Source of the DNA: Parasponia andersonii
Taxonomy: Eukaryota; Streptophyta; Magnoliopsida; Rosales; Cannabaceae
Length of the DNA stretch: 64,000 nt
Direction: 5' to 3'
Assembly: GCA_002914805.1 (NCBI GenBank)
Contig: JXTB01000907.1
Span: 6,754 to 70,753, forward strand
In this document: positions 1-11,225 of the stretch, one piece after another
How the letters are laid out: every line of letters starts with the position of its first letter
Position numbering within the stretch: the first letter of the stretch is position 1
Made by a program: the position numbers and the translations under genes
The notes under the pieces: model-generated
Database searches by the model: none
What the model saw: the letters and a program-made list of their open reading frames with translations, nothing else
What the model was told of the DNA's origin: nothing

Positions 1-1779
1 TAATAAAAAATTATTCGTATGATGAGTTCATATGTGGGAGACATTATATTCTTTATTTCATTATGTCTAAAATAAATTGTTCGCATTCTGCATATTGAAG
101 ATGGAATACTTTACTATACCATAGAATATAGTATTGTCTATTTAATTAATGAAGTATCTAATTATCAAAGTGAGTCTTCGGATAGAAATACTAATGTATT
201 ATAAGAAAGTTATAATAGCATCGAACATGACTTAGTGAATTAAAATTTGAGATTAAATGCCGTGACTCAAATTTCTAATTTTACTAATCTAGCACTATTG
301 CAGAAGACCTTAATCCTAGTGATTAACGAACTTATTTTCATGTGTTTTGTCTTTTTGAGTTACTAAAAGACTAGTTCTGATTTATGGTTCGAACTCCGGT
401 ATCTTGGAAGATAAGGTATATGAAATGTGTAGAACGTTTTTCATGATGGACACCATGCATATGATGTCACTTTGAGTTTTTTCAAGTACTTGAAAAATAT
501 AAACTAGGGCCCCGGTATTTACTATGTGAATTTGACTGTGTTGGTATAAGCGAATACAAACACTATAGTTAACTATTATTTATTAGATGAAAAATGGCAA
601 CTCAAAGAACTCAAAGGTAAATAAGTACTAGAGGGGTAATACGATAATTTTACCCTATTAGTACGGCATTGCATTGGGAGTATGTCTACAGGTATAGTAT
701 ATGCTAAATGAATCAAGCTAATTAATTGTTAATAAGCTTCACAGAAAATAAATGATATTTAGTCCAAGAGTTCAATATTGGGCATATAGTGGTGTGCCCT
801 AATATTAATGGACAAGGCCCAATCATAATTAAGAGTTAATTATGATAGTGGGTATATAGTTCATTGGAGCTTGGGTTTTATGGATCCATCTGGTCCCCTG
901 TCTAGCTCAAATTAAAGCCCAATAGTCATTTGATGATCAGTTGAGCCCAGTAAGCCCATTAGGGTTTACTAATCTCTCTATATTTAAGAGAAAAGTTCTT
1001 TAGCAACAAGACATAAGTGTTACACGTGAAACACCCATTGAGAAGAGAGTGTCACACGAAAACAGAGAGAGAGAGAGAGAGCAGAGAAAATCAGCCACCA
1101 CTAGGGATTCACTGTCCTTGGTGTTTTGGCCATCCCAGAGAAATCAGTTCGAGAAGATTATCTTCTTGTTCATCTACGGATCTCTTTATTGGGAATCAAG
1201 AAGGTGACCACCCACCGGATCAATCAAACGGCTTTCAAGAATAGACGGGAAGATGAGAAGGTTATGGAGCAAATCTGGTTATTGTTCTTGTCTAGATCAA
1301 GAGTTAATTCATGTTAGATCACGATCTGAAATTTTTTGTAAAAAGAAAAATTTTATATGACCAATTCCGCTGCGTTTCTTAATTTTACAAAACTATGTTG
1401 TTCTTGAAAATAATTTTATGAAAATATTTTCTGGAAATTTATTCCAATAAACACCAGCATTAGGCTCTATGATTCGTCTTTCTATTTCTAGAAATAAGCT
1501 CAGTAAATAAGAGTTTCTCTGGAAATCGAAAAACAACAATTCTTTAAGAGAGAGAGAATGTATGCTAACCTTTTTTCGGAGACTGAGAAACCGAGAACGT
1601 TGTTTGAGGGATTTTGGCGATGACTTCACTGGAGAAGATGATGAATTTGTATGAGCTGAAGAGCGAGTAGAGGCACCAAAAGGGTTTTTGCCTTATAGAC
1701 GGTTCGGATTTCAGAAGAGATGAAAGAGGAAGAGGAGGCAATATGGTTCGAGTTTTAAAGAGTGAGGCGGATTGATTCT

Positions 1780-1828
<49 letters not shown>

Positions 1829-2225
1829 AAGCATCATCAAATCACAGCCGTAGATCATGGCATTCAATTTTTGGATCTAATGGCCAAAATTTACGTGGGA
1901 ATTAATTTTTGAAATTAAATGTGTATTTTTTCAAAATTTGAAACGTCTCGATTTGAGATAATAGCTAGCATCATCGCTATCATCGCGTCCACTCGAAAAA
2001 TGGAGAAGTCTCCTCGAGTTTTGCTACTCTCCAGAGAAAAGGTGCCACGTGGTTACGTCTATCAGGAAAAAGTACGTGTGGTTCTGAAAAGATATGATTT
2101 AAGAGCTGGCGACTCTTCGACGATTTCAAGATTATATCATAATGTCGCATTTTTTAAAAGCTCACACTTATCAGAGAAGGAAGCTCCATTTTGTCCTAAA
2201 ATACTGATGGAGCTGGGGGCAATTA
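1..2225. other. gene-free left edge
   Basis: No convincing coding sequence is visible. Positions about 840-1320 contain a TATA-like stretch (TATATTTAAG near 978), a short GA tract (about 1064-1082) and leader-like sequence running to a TTCCGCTGCG string near 1365. This resembles the U3-R-U5 layout of a plant LTR, but I could not find the partner LTR or termini. The short open frames here (the longest is 134 codons at 1919-2323) have no recognisable domain and are biased in composition, so I treat them as chance. Confidence 0.5.
1782..1825. repeat. (TA)n microsatellite
   Basis: An uninterrupted TA dinucleotide run of about 22 units. Confidence 0.95.
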
Positions 2226-2809
2226 TTGTGCAGTCTAAAAACCTATATATTGGTCAATGCCAAAAAGGGAAAGTTAGTGACCAAGTTGAACACGTCAGGT
2301 CGCATGAAAATTTTTCTGATTGAAGTGCGACCTCCTCCGAATTAGTTAAGTGCGACCAGTATGAAAAGAAAACTAAATCAAGTTTCATCAAACGGATAAT
2401 CTATAAAGAAAAGAACATATATTTCTGAATGTAGATCAACCAATTATTCCATTTAAGTTATTACCCAATTATGATGTTACTCAAATTGTATTTTCTGATA
2501 ATGCACTTAGCCATTTTCACAATTAGAAAACATTGAGGTACCTTCACCTATATAAGGGGAACTCAGTATTACTATCAGAGACCTTTTGGCTACACTCTGT
2601 ATCTCTCTCTCTGATCTTGAGACTTAATGAAACTCTTGTAAATTCCTCAAAAAATAATAAAGAACAGTGGACGCAAGCTCATATTTTTTTGGGACTGAAC
2701 TACTATAAAATTCTTGTCTTTTTATTTGCTTTGATTTGATCAACCATTTTCACACACACAAGCCACATCTTGCAATCTTCTAAATTTATTGTTGACAAAA
2801 CCTTCGTCA
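2226..2809 (+). mobile_element. possible solo or terminal LTR, gypsy-like
   Basis: A purine-rich tract (GGAGCTGGGGGC near 2212) directly precedes a TG start at about 2226, as a polypurine tract precedes a 3' LTR. Inside are a TATA-like box (CTATATAAGGGG near 2549), a CTCTGTATCTCTCTCTCTG leader and the segment AGTGGACGCAAGCTCA near 2667, which resembles the R/U5 region of plant Tat-type gypsy LTRs. A candidate CA end lies at about 2809 (ACCTTCGTCA). No partner LTR, primer-binding site or coding remnant was found, so both the boundaries and the clade are tentative. Confidence 0.35.
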
Positions 2810-3049
2810 ATAGAGAGAAAACCAAGAAGAAGAAGTGAGAGAAAGATGAACTAAGTTTTGGAGAGAAAACCAAGAAGAAAAAATGAGGGAAAAATAGAGA
2901 GAGAACAAAAATAGAAGAAAAAAAAGAGAGAATGAGGCAAAATGAAATGACAACTATTTAATGCTCCCACCTACCACCTCCTCATTTTTGACTAAGGGTA
3001 ATTTTGGAAGCCAGATTTTTCTCTCTAAATTTACTCCTTATTTTGGTCC

Positions 3050-3560
3050 TAAGAAGCAATTATTTCAACATAGTCCTAAAAAAGAAAACAAAGTCCAAAT
3101 AATCTTATGCATGTCCTTTTCTCTGCCAGTTTCTCTGGGGGATATAGACCTAAATAAGAGTTGTTTGGGCCGAAATGACTTTTCAATTATTTTTGAAAAT
3201 CACCTTTTTAAGGGTGTCATAATATTGAGAAAAGGACATAGGTAAGACTAATTTGGGCCAAAGTGACTTTTATGTGCATTTTTCTAAAAGTGACATTTTT
3301 AAGAGTGTTAAAGACTTTTTACCACAAAAAACTATTATTTAGTACTTTTTCATAGTCAAGAAGTTCTTGAGCATAAGTCAAGATGTCATTAACACTTTTA
3401 AAAATATCATTTTTTAAAAAATATACAAAAAGTCATTTCAGCCTAAACTAGTCCTATCCATGTTCTTTTCTCCACAATATTAGTGACAAGTAGTTATTAT
3501 ACTTGTTATTTTCATGTCCGTAAAATATGAATTTTCTTAGGACCATATATAATAATTATT
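3050..3560. repeat. foldback (inverted-repeat) element A
   Basis: The two halves are imperfect inverted copies. Left-arm landmarks are a TAGTCCTAA motif near 3070, TTTTCTCTGCC near 3117 and TTTGGGCCGAAATGACTTTT near 3165. The right arm, read on the minus strand, carries GGTCCTAAG, GGAGAAAAGAACATGGATAG and TTTAGGCTGAAATGACTTTT (3540 back to 3430). The unit TTTGGGCC-RAA-TGACTTTT is also duplicated directly near 3253. No transposase is encoded, so this is a MITE-like or foldback non-autonomous element. Confidence 0.55.
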
Positions 3561-3599
3561 CATCAATAATATCATATTGTGATACTTCTGAAAAAGTCC

Positions 3600-3960
3600 A
3601 CCCATAAAATCATGATATTTATTGAAAAAATAGTCTTCCTATAAAATCTCTTTGAGAGAGTCAGGAGATCTTATAATTGAGGAAATGGACTAGAGTATGA
3701 ATGATTTGGGCCAAAATAACTTTTTATATGACTATTGTCAAAATGATAGGGTGTCATAATATCTGTCATACTTTTTTTTTGATAAAATATAGTGAAAATT
3801 TTTTAAAAAATTATTCTACAAAATACTTTTTTAAAAAAAATTATTCTGCAAAATAAGTTCTATCTTAAAACACTACTAATCTCATCCATTTCCTTTATCA
3901 TTGAGCAAATTAGTCTTTCCTTTGTACTTAAGAAAGAGATGTGCAATGCCTAAAAAAGAC
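3600..3960. repeat. foldback element B, related to A
   Basis: The left arm has GAGGAAATGGACTAGAG near 3680 followed by TTTGGGCCAAAATAACTTTT near 3705. The right arm, on the minus strand, has GATAAAGGAAATGGATGAG near 3900. The TTTGGGCC core is shared with element A, so the two probably belong to one non-autonomous family. The arms are more diverged than in element A. Confidence 0.4.
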
Positions 3961-4460
3961 AAAAACAAGAAAATAAGAAGAAGAAGAAAGAGATGCGTAA
4001 AGAAATATTAAATCAATTAAAAAGCAATCCAAAGGAGGAAAAAGTAAAAGTAAGAATGTAAAATACTAAGATATGTGAAAGATAGCATTTTTAAAATAAA
4101 TAAAAAAAAGAGTTGCTGCAAAGGAAAGAGAGAAAAAGAGATATAGGGACTAGTTGAACTGTTGGACGATATAAACATATATGAGAGAGACTTCTTGTGA
4201 TAGGTTAGCTATAGTCAAAGTCTTAAAATACTACAAATTGTTTCCTTTTTCATCTAGTCTAAATAATGATTAAAATTCTTTCCAAAACATCTTTTATTAT
4301 TTCCAAATGAAACATAGTGAAGGAAATTTTGATCCAAGCAATTGCCCAGTGTATCCTAACTTATGCCATAAACTGTTTTCGAATCCAAAGTAGTCTTTGC
4401 ACAAATTTTCATAGACTTTTTACAAATTTTTAGTGGGACCTTAATAAAAATGGAAAGAAA

Positions 4461-5386
4461 CTTTATCGAGCCTTTTGGAACAAGATGTGCCTACTCAAAG
4501 AAGCTAAAGGATTGGGCTTAAGCCTTTTGATCAAGCAATGCTCATAAAATAAGGTTGGTGTATCATCCAAAATCCTAATTCCCTATGTTTCCATATTCTA
4601 AAGGCCATGTATTTCAACTATGGAGACTTCCTTCAAGCAAATTTATGGAGTAGACCTTCCTTTATTTGGCAAAGTTTTCAGTGGAAGAGAGATATTATTG
4701 AAGCCGGTTTACGATGGAGAATAGGTAATAGGAAGAAGGTCAAAATCTTTGTGATAGCTGGTTACTAAGAGCTCATTCCTTTTGCCTAATAACAACCCTA
4801 AACTTATATTTGAGCAGTATTGTTGCACTTCTCATTGAGCATGGCACTAGATGGAGTGAAAACCTGATCAAGGATTTCTTTCTCAAGATAGACTTGGATA
4901 TTATTTGCAACATTCTGCTGGGTGATGGATTGCTGAATGATTGTCTTTTGTTGTATTATGATGAGACAAGAACTTATTCGGTCAGAAGTAGTTACAAACT
5001 AGCCCAAGTCCTATAAAGGAGATAAACTCCCTCGTCCTCTTCTGACATTTTGAACTGGCAGAGATGCCTCTGATGACTTAAGATTCCAAACAAAGTGAAA
5101 ATTTTCTTGTGGAAAGCTTGCTAGGACCTCATTTCTACCCAATATAATTTAGCAAAACATCATGTCTCAGTTGATATTTTTTGCCCGGCGCTGAAAATAA
5201 CTTCTTATGCTATCCTGTTCTACCTAATAACTCAAAGTCTTTAGAAATTTTCTCTAATTTCTGAGCAGATTTTCCGCCTTACAAGTGAGTCCTTCGTTGA
5301 AAATATCACCTCACTTTTTACTAAGTGCTGGCTTGAGATATTGTTTAGTATTACTTGGCATGTATGGATCCTCTAGTTGTATAGAA
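4461..5386 (+). pseudogene. LINE (L1-type) ORF2 remnant, left part
   Basis: Conceptual translation across several frames and stops gives the C-terminal part of a plant LINE ORF2 downstream of the reverse-transcriptase core. The order is a KGLGF segment (near 4508), NPNSL...LKAMYF (near 4575-4610), SFIW...RDIIEAGLRWRIGN (4660-4735), YSVRSSYKLA (near 4977) and a zinc-finger-RVT-like stretch KIPNKVKIFLWKAC (near 5083) followed by LAKHHVSVDIFCP (5150-5195). It ends in a W-x-W segment exactly where the gypsy element begins, and its RNase H part resumes at 10611. Frameshifts and stops show a dead copy. It matches the domain order of L1-type RVT/zf-RVT/RVT_3 proteins. Confidence 0.75.
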
Positions 5387-5685
5387 TGATGCAGGGCACT
5401 TTGTTGTATCTATGTCTTAGTTGTCATTTATCTTTTTTTTTAAAGTCTTTATGTTGTATTTTACTTAAATAGCTGCTAGTTTGTATTACCCAAAATGAAT
5501 ACGTTTTGAGGCTTTAGCCCTTTTCCTTTTTAGGTTTTGCATGACAGTATTCTGGATCATTCCAGAATTATTTTGCTATTGTATTCTCTCTATTGTTATT
5601 CAATAACAGTATATTGGGGTGCTGGTTTGACGAAACCAAACCTCTTCCTGTGCTGGAATCAACCTTGTTCAAGATTTCTACATCA
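5387..5685 (+). repeat. 5' LTR of the gypsy element
   Basis: This 299-bp repeat begins TGATGCAGGG and ends TTCTACATCA. It matches 10307-10610 along its whole length except for scattered transitions and a shorter T run. The primer-binding site starts three bases downstream. Confidence 0.93.
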
Positions 5686-5688
5686 AAT

Positions 5689-5701
5689 TGGTATCAGAGC
5701 C
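5689..5701 (+). other. primer-binding site (initiator tRNA-Met)
   Basis: TGGTATCAGAGCC immediately follows the 5' LTR. It is the usual complement of the 3' end of plant initiator tRNA-Met used by LTR retrotransposons. Confidence 0.9.
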
Positions 5702-5720
5702 AGGTTCTTTCCTTTGGTTT

Positions 5721-7150
5721 ATGATGGCTGGTGGAGGTGCAGAAACTCAACCAGCCGACGGCGATAACCGTAGCCTTGCAGCCTTATGGACAGTGGTGAA
5801 TGGGATGGAGAAGAAATTAGACGCACGTTTCGAAGCTCTCACTCGCGAAATCCGATTAGTTTTGGCTCAGATTAGCACCACACAACCTACTATACAACCC
5901 ACACCTCAACCTTCAGCTTAAACCACTGATCGAGGGGTTCCTCATCCTCTACAACATGTTAATTGAGCACAAGAAGACGAACCACAATATCGCCGAACCC
6001 CTACTGCAAATCGAAACTGAACATATTGTGGGCAACGTCGATATGCTCTGGAGTCAGGGGATTCAAATGAGGACGTTTTATACACTACTCATAATCAACA
6101 CCCAGTGGCTGATTCTGACACTGATGAAGATGTGGAGGCTTGGGCTTTTGGTGAACAAAGGTACGCAAGACCTAATCGATATGCGCAATAAATTCCTGAT
6201 TATTGAATTAAGGTTAACTTACCAATGTTTGATGGCAATATGCATATTGAAGATGTTCTGGACTGGATTAAAACTGTGGAGAATTTTTTTGAGTACATGT
6301 GTGTTCCAGAGGATAAACAGGTCAAATTGGTTGCTTACAAATTAAGAGCAGGTGCATCTGCTTGGTGGGAACAACTCCAAAACAACTGTTGTGCATAAGG
6401 GAAAAGTATAGTGAAATCATGGCCTCGGATGAGACGACTTATTAGAATTCGATTTTTACCAAGTGATTATGAGCATATATTATACCACCAGTATCAACAT
6501 TGCCAACAACGAGGGCGTAGTGTTCATGAGTATACCGAAGAGTTCTATCGGTTAAATGCTCGAACTAATCTACCTGAATCTGAAATGCACCAAGTAGCTC
6601 GTTATACCAGGGGTCTTAGAGAAAATATCCAAGATCAGATAACTTTGAGGCCAATTTGGAGTTTATCAGAAGCTGTAAACTTAGCTTACAAGATCGAGAA
6701 TCAGCTTATGCGGACAACCACTCGTTCTGCTAGGCGAACTCCCATGGATAATGGCACATAAAACCCAAAGGTAGCAGTCCTCAAGGAGTTACCACCCAAG
6801 GCTCTCCTCGAAACACTGATGACAATGCTACCAGAACTAGTAAGAATACTGGGAAGCATCCTTCAGTCCAAATTCCCCTTAACCCTTATGCCAAGCCTAT
6901 GGCCAGCCGCTATTTTTGGTGTAACCAGCCGGGGCATAGATCGAATGAATGTCCTCAAAGACGCCAAGTTAACATGGCAGATGATTTTTATACTGCTGAT
7001 TTTGTAGAAGAAATGGGAAAGGAACAAGAAGAATTTGCTGGTGCTGAAATTTTTGAAGGAGATGAAGGGGAGCAAGTTGTGTGTATAAGACAGAAGCTAC
7101 TATTGACCCCAAAGCACCCTCACCCAACACAAAGACATACTATTTTCTGA
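5721..7150 (+). pseudogene. gypsy gag, broken
   Basis: The start at 5721 (MMAGGGAETQ) lies 20 bases past the primer-binding site. The reading then breaks. A second frame near 6225-6397 gives FDGNMHIEDVLDWIKTVENF and KLRAGASAWWEQ, the conserved retrotransposon gag core. A further frame (6411-6761) continues with the YHQYQHCQQRGRSVHEYTEE helix region. A CCHC zinc knuckle is recognisable at about 6908-6958, but its first cysteine is replaced by tyrosine (YFWCNQPGHRSNEC), so it should not bind zinc normally. The protein would have been the capsid/nucleocapsid. There are at least two frameshifts and several stops. Confidence 0.85.
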
Positions 7151-7162
7151 ACCCGTTGCACT

Positions 7163-7470
7163 ATCAAGAAGAAAGTGTGTGATGTGATTATTGATAGTGG
7201 GAGTAGTGAGAACATTGTTTCTAAGTCCCTTGTCAAAGCACTAGTATTACCGACAGAGAAACATCCAAAGCTTTACTCAATTGGTTGGATTAAAAAAGGA
7301 GTAGAAACCAAAGTCCAAGATGTTTGTCGTTTCTCTTTTTCTATTAGTAAACATTATCAAGATGAGATAGTTTGTGATGTGGTTGAAATGGACGCGTGTC
7401 ATGTGTTATAGGGTCGCCCTTGGCAATTCGACGTTGATGCTATCCACGCAGCAAAGGCAATAGTTATATG
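7163..7470 (+). pseudogene. gypsy aspartic protease domain
   Basis: The frame gives VIIDSGSSENIVS (catalytic D-S-G near 7189) and then KHPKLYSIGWIKKG. It ends in VVEMDACHVL, a stop (TAG at 7409), then [10 protein letters not shown]. The catalytic triad is intact, but the stop lies inside the conserved DACH-LLGRPWQ block. This domain would process the polyprotein. It sits between gag and reverse transcriptase, as in all Ty3 elements. Confidence 0.85.
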
Positions 7471-8600
7471 TTCCATTGGAAAGGAAAAAAGATGGCTCTA
7501 GTCCTTCTTCAACAGTGTTTCACTAGACTAGTGACTACAACAGCTACCAAGGACACATTCCTCACTATGTCTGGACCAAACTTCTTATCATCCCTCAAGG
7601 AAGATAACAATGTGTTTGCCATTATTATCAAGGAATCCAATCTGACTGCTTCTATCATTGCTAGTGTCTTGGCTCCCCTACTTCAAGAATTTGCAGATTT
7701 GTCACCCGAAGAGCTCCCTAATGACCTCCCCCCAATGAGAGACATTCAACATCACATTGACCTCATTCTGAAAGCTACTCTACCTAATCTACTGCACTAC
7801 CAGATGAGTCCACAGGAACATGAGATCTTACAAAATATGGTGGATGAGCTACTTAAAAAGAAATTAGTGCGAGTTAGCTTAAGTCCTTGTGCCGTTCTTG
7901 CCCTTTTAGTACCAAAAAAGGATGGAACATGGAGAATATGTGTGGACAGTCGAGCTATCAACAAAATTATAGTTAAGTATCATTTTCCAATTCCAAGACT
8001 AGAAGACATGCTAGATAAACTCTCTGGTGCTAAAGTGTTTACAAAACTTGACCTTCGAAGTGGTTACCACCAAATTTGTATCCGACCTGGCGATGAGTGG
8101 AAGACGGCATTCAAAACTAGAGAGTGGCCATATGAATGGCTCGTTATGCCATTTGGGCTTTGCAATACCCCTAGCACTTTCATGAGGCTGATGAACGAGG
8201 TGCTCAAACCTTTCATTGGGCAATTTGTTATGGTCTACTTTGACGATATACTAATCTGCAGTACCGATGAAACCACCCATATGACACACCTCAAAGCTCT
8301 CCTAGAAGCCTTGCATGGTAACAAGTTGTATCTCAACCTCAAGAAGTGTGCATTTTTAACTAATAGTTTGTTATTTCTGGGTTTTATCATTAGTGGACAG
8401 GGTATAGCTACAGATGTACAAAAAGTATAAGCTATACGGGAGTGGCCTACTCCTCAGACTATCCATGATGTACGAAGCTTCCATGGGCTGGCTACTTTTT
8501 ATCGAAGATTCATTCGTGGTTTTAGTAGTATTGTAGCTCCAATTACTGATTGCCTTAAAAAAGGGATGTTTCAATGGGGCCCAGATCAGGATAATAGCTT
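7471..8600 (+). pseudogene. gypsy reverse transcriptase domain
   Basis: An open stretch of about 320 codons (to 8430) carries [14 protein letters not shown], the fingers block [64 protein letters not shown] and the catalytic VYFDDILI near 8239. A stop (TAA at 8428) interrupts it just before [20 protein letters not shown]. Conservation of the YFDD box shows it is from an element that was active. The ordinary FKTKEGLYEWLV region reads [12 protein letters not shown] here. Confidence 0.93.
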
Positions 8601-9030
8601 TGCATTAGTAAAGGAAAAACTCACTTCTGCACCTGTACTTGTATTACCAGACTTTGACAAGGAGTTTACGGTTGAGACTGATGCTTCTATGGTAGGAATA
8701 TGGGCTGTTTTAACCCAAGATGGTAAACTAGTAGAGTTTTTTTAGCAAAAAGCTTAGTGAAGCGAGACAGAAATAGAGCACTTATAAGCAAGAACTCTAC
8801 GCTATTTTTCGGGCCTTAAAACATTGGGAACACTATTTGGTGCAAAAGGAGTTTATTCTACATAGTGACCACCAAGCGCTTAAGTTTGTTAACTCTCAAA
8901 AGAGCCTCAGTCGCATGTATGCCAGGTGGATCTTATTCCTCCAAAAGTTTTCATTTGCATTCAAGCATCGTGCAGGTCACTTGAATAAGGTAGCTGATGC
9001 CCTTAGTCGCAAATCTTGCCTCCTCAACAC
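8601..9030 (+). pseudogene. gypsy RNase H domain
   Basis: [20 protein letters not shown] (near 8636-8695) supplies the first acidic residue. After a frameshift and stops at about 8743-8790 the frame resumes with [19 protein letters not shown] and [10 protein letters not shown] (to about 9013). The order and spacing fit a Ty3 RNase H, and the domain is non-functional as written. Confidence 0.88.
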
Positions 9031-10309
9031 ACTTCAGATTGAGATTGTTAGCTTTGAAGTATTGAAAGCACAATATACTCATGATGAAGATTTTGGTCCT
9101 ATTTGGGTGAAGTGCTTAGCAATGGAAGTTTTCAAAAATTTTCATATCTATCAGGGATACTTATTTCATAGGGCTCAGCTATGTATTCCTCGCACTTCCT
9201 TACGAGAGTACCTAATTTGTGAGTTGCATTCCGGAGGCTTGGCTACTCACCCAGGCAGAGATAAATCCATTTCTTTGGTGACCGAAAGGTTTTTTTGGCT
9301 CCACATCAGCCGCGACATTGCAAAGTTTGTCCAACGTTATGCAATTTGCCAAAGTGCCAAAGGTACCACTCAAAATACTGGCTTATACACCCCCCTACCC
9401 GTACCCCACTCCATATGGGAAGACCTCAGCATGGATTTCATTATTGGTTTGCCTAAAACACCTCGAAATGTTGATTCTGTGGTTGTAGACAGATTCTCTA
9501 AAATAGCCAGATTTATTCCTTTCAAGAAAACTAATGATGCTAGTAATGTTGCTAGACTTTTCTTCAGGGAGATTGTTAAGATGCATGGAGTTCCAAGATC
9601 CATAACGTCAGATAGAGATGTGAAGTTCATTAGTCATTTTTGGAGGGAGTTATGGAACCGATTTGATACTTCTCTTAAGTTTAGCAGTGCATATCATCCT
9701 CAAACGGATGGACAAACAGAGGTTGTCAATCGAACCTTGGGGAATATGATTTGATATTTGGCAGGTGATAAGCCGAAACAGTGGGATCAAGCACTTGCTC
9801 AAGCTGAATTTACTTTCAATCACATGGAAAATCATTCTACTGGATGCTCACCCTTCTCCGTTGTTTATACTAAACGTCCCAATTATACTGTGGACCTGCT
9901 GAGATTACCTGTAGCCAAGAGTAAGCCAGCTAAAGTTTTTGCTGAAGAGGTGGCAAGTATGTACCGTTCTGTTCGTGAGAAGTTAGAGGCTGCTAATGCC
10001 ACTTACAAAACAGCAACTGATAAGCGTCGAAGGACAAAGCAATTTCAAGAAGGAGATTTGATTATGGTTCATTTGTGCAAGGATCGTTTCCTGGTTGGTA
10101 CTTACAACAAGCTACAGCCTAAGAAATTTGGCCCTTTTCGGATTCTACAAAAGATTAATGACAATGCATTCCTTCTTGATCTTCCTCCTAACCTCCACAT
10201 CTCACCAACTTTTAACATTGCTGATATATATGAGTACCATCCATCAGATGATGCCCTAATCATGGATGTGAATTCGGGGACGAATTCTTCTCAAGAAGAA
10301 GGCAACTGA
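9031..10309 (+). pseudogene. gypsy integrase domain
   Basis: The N-terminal HHCC zinc region is [15 protein letters not shown]...[10 protein letters not shown], in which the first cysteine has become tyrosine. The catalytic core has MDFI near 9432, SDRDVKF near 9607 and the glutamate in [11 protein letters not shown] near 9715. A stop (TGA at 9752) follows, after which the frame resumes (GDKPKQWDQALAQAEF) through the GPF-type C-terminal module KFGPFRILQKINDNAF to a stop at 10309, which overlaps the start of the 3' LTR. No chromodomain is recognised. This domain would have inserted the cDNA. Confidence 0.92.
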
Positions 10310-10610
10310 TGCAGGGTACTTTGTTATATCTATGTCTTAGTTGTCATTTATCTTTTTTTTTTTTTTAAAGTCTTTATGTCATATTTTACTTAAATAGTTG
10401 CTGGTTTGTATTACCCAAAACGACTACGTTTTGAGGCTTTAATCCTTTTCTTTTTTAGGTTTCGCTTGACAGCATTTTGGGTCATTTCAGAACTATTTTG
10501 CTATTGTATTTTCTCTGTTGTTATTAAATAGCAGTATATTGGGATACTGGTTCGACGAAACCAAACCTCTTCCCGTGCTGGAATCAACCTTGTTCAAGAT
10601 TTCTACATCA
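10307..10610 (+). repeat. 3' LTR of the gypsy element
   Basis: This 304-bp copy of 5387-5685 begins TGATGCAGGG and ends TTCTACATCA. The purine-rich tract CAAGAAGAAGG ends about five bases before it. Confidence 0.93.
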
Positions 10611-11225
10611 CAGAAACTTATAGGTTCATGAACAAAAAGAAGTTTTAGTATCTAGGATGGCTCTTCAAGCTCAGACCAAACAAAAAGAATTCCAATTTTC
10701 ATCATTAGTCTCGAAGCCTCCCTTTCCACCCTCGCAATCTCGCTGGTTGCTTCCTCCCGAATTCTTTCTTAAATTAAATATTGACGTAGTGGTGATAGAA
10801 AAAGGAGGCTGTATAGGACTGAGTGGCATTATAAGGGATCACGTCGATGAAGTCATGATCATATTCTACTCAAATATCAAATTTTCTTACTCTGCTGAAG
10901 TTGCTGAAGCTTTAACTCTCCGTCTCGGTATTTCCCTCGATAGAAGTGCACGAATGTTCTCTCCATTGATAGAGTCAGATACACTTAATATGATAAATCG
11001 AGCGAATAATCTGATAGTGATTCGGGCTGATATTGAAGTTATCGTAAAAGACATCCAAAATCTCCTTTGTTCTATTCCTAGTAGTCTTGTAATTTTATTT
11101 CCAGATCATGTAATAGTGTGGCCCACCGCTTGGCCAAGTTTGCTGTAGCCAATGTTGGTATGTTTACTTGGCAAGATGAGACACTTAAATGGCTTTTGAA
11201 TTTTATTGCAGCTGACCTCTCTTGA
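10611..11225 (+). pseudogene. LINE remnant, right part (RNase H-like tail)
   Basis: This continues the LINE interrupted at 5386. The frame from 10657 gives FFLKLNIDVVVIEKGGCIGL, IIRDHVDEVM, AEVAEALTLRLGISL and SPLIESDTLNMINR, the RVT_3-type RNase H tail of plant LINEs. A one-base frameshift near 11105 moves the end to another frame, where SVAHRLAKFAV is followed by a TGA at 11223-11225. The conserved D...E...D pattern is recognisable (D in LNIDV, E in AEVAEA, D in ESD). Confidence 0.75.

Larger units (their letters stand above)
5387..10610 (+). mobile_element. Ty3/gypsy LTR retrotransposon, complete but inactivated
   Basis: The element is 5224 bp. It has two LTRs of about 300 bp (5387-5685 and 10307-10610) with TGATG...CATCA ends, a tRNA-iMet-type primer-binding site, and gag, protease, reverse transcriptase, RNase H and integrase in Ty3 order, with a purine-rich tract before the 3' LTR. 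The flanks TAGAA (5382-5386) and CAGAA (10611-10615) form a 5-bp target-site duplication with one mismatch. By eye the LTRs differ at about two dozen sites, mostly transitions, so the insertion is old. Internal stops and frameshifts break gag, protease, RT/RNase H and integrase. The DSGSSEN protease and GRPWQFD strings, with no obvious chromodomain, suggest a chromovirus-like (perhaps CRM-related) clade; this is not certain. Confidence 0.93.

Noticed and set aside
1919-2323. 134-codon plus-strand frame
   Set aside because: No recognisable motif, and it runs across the possible polypurine tract and LTR start.
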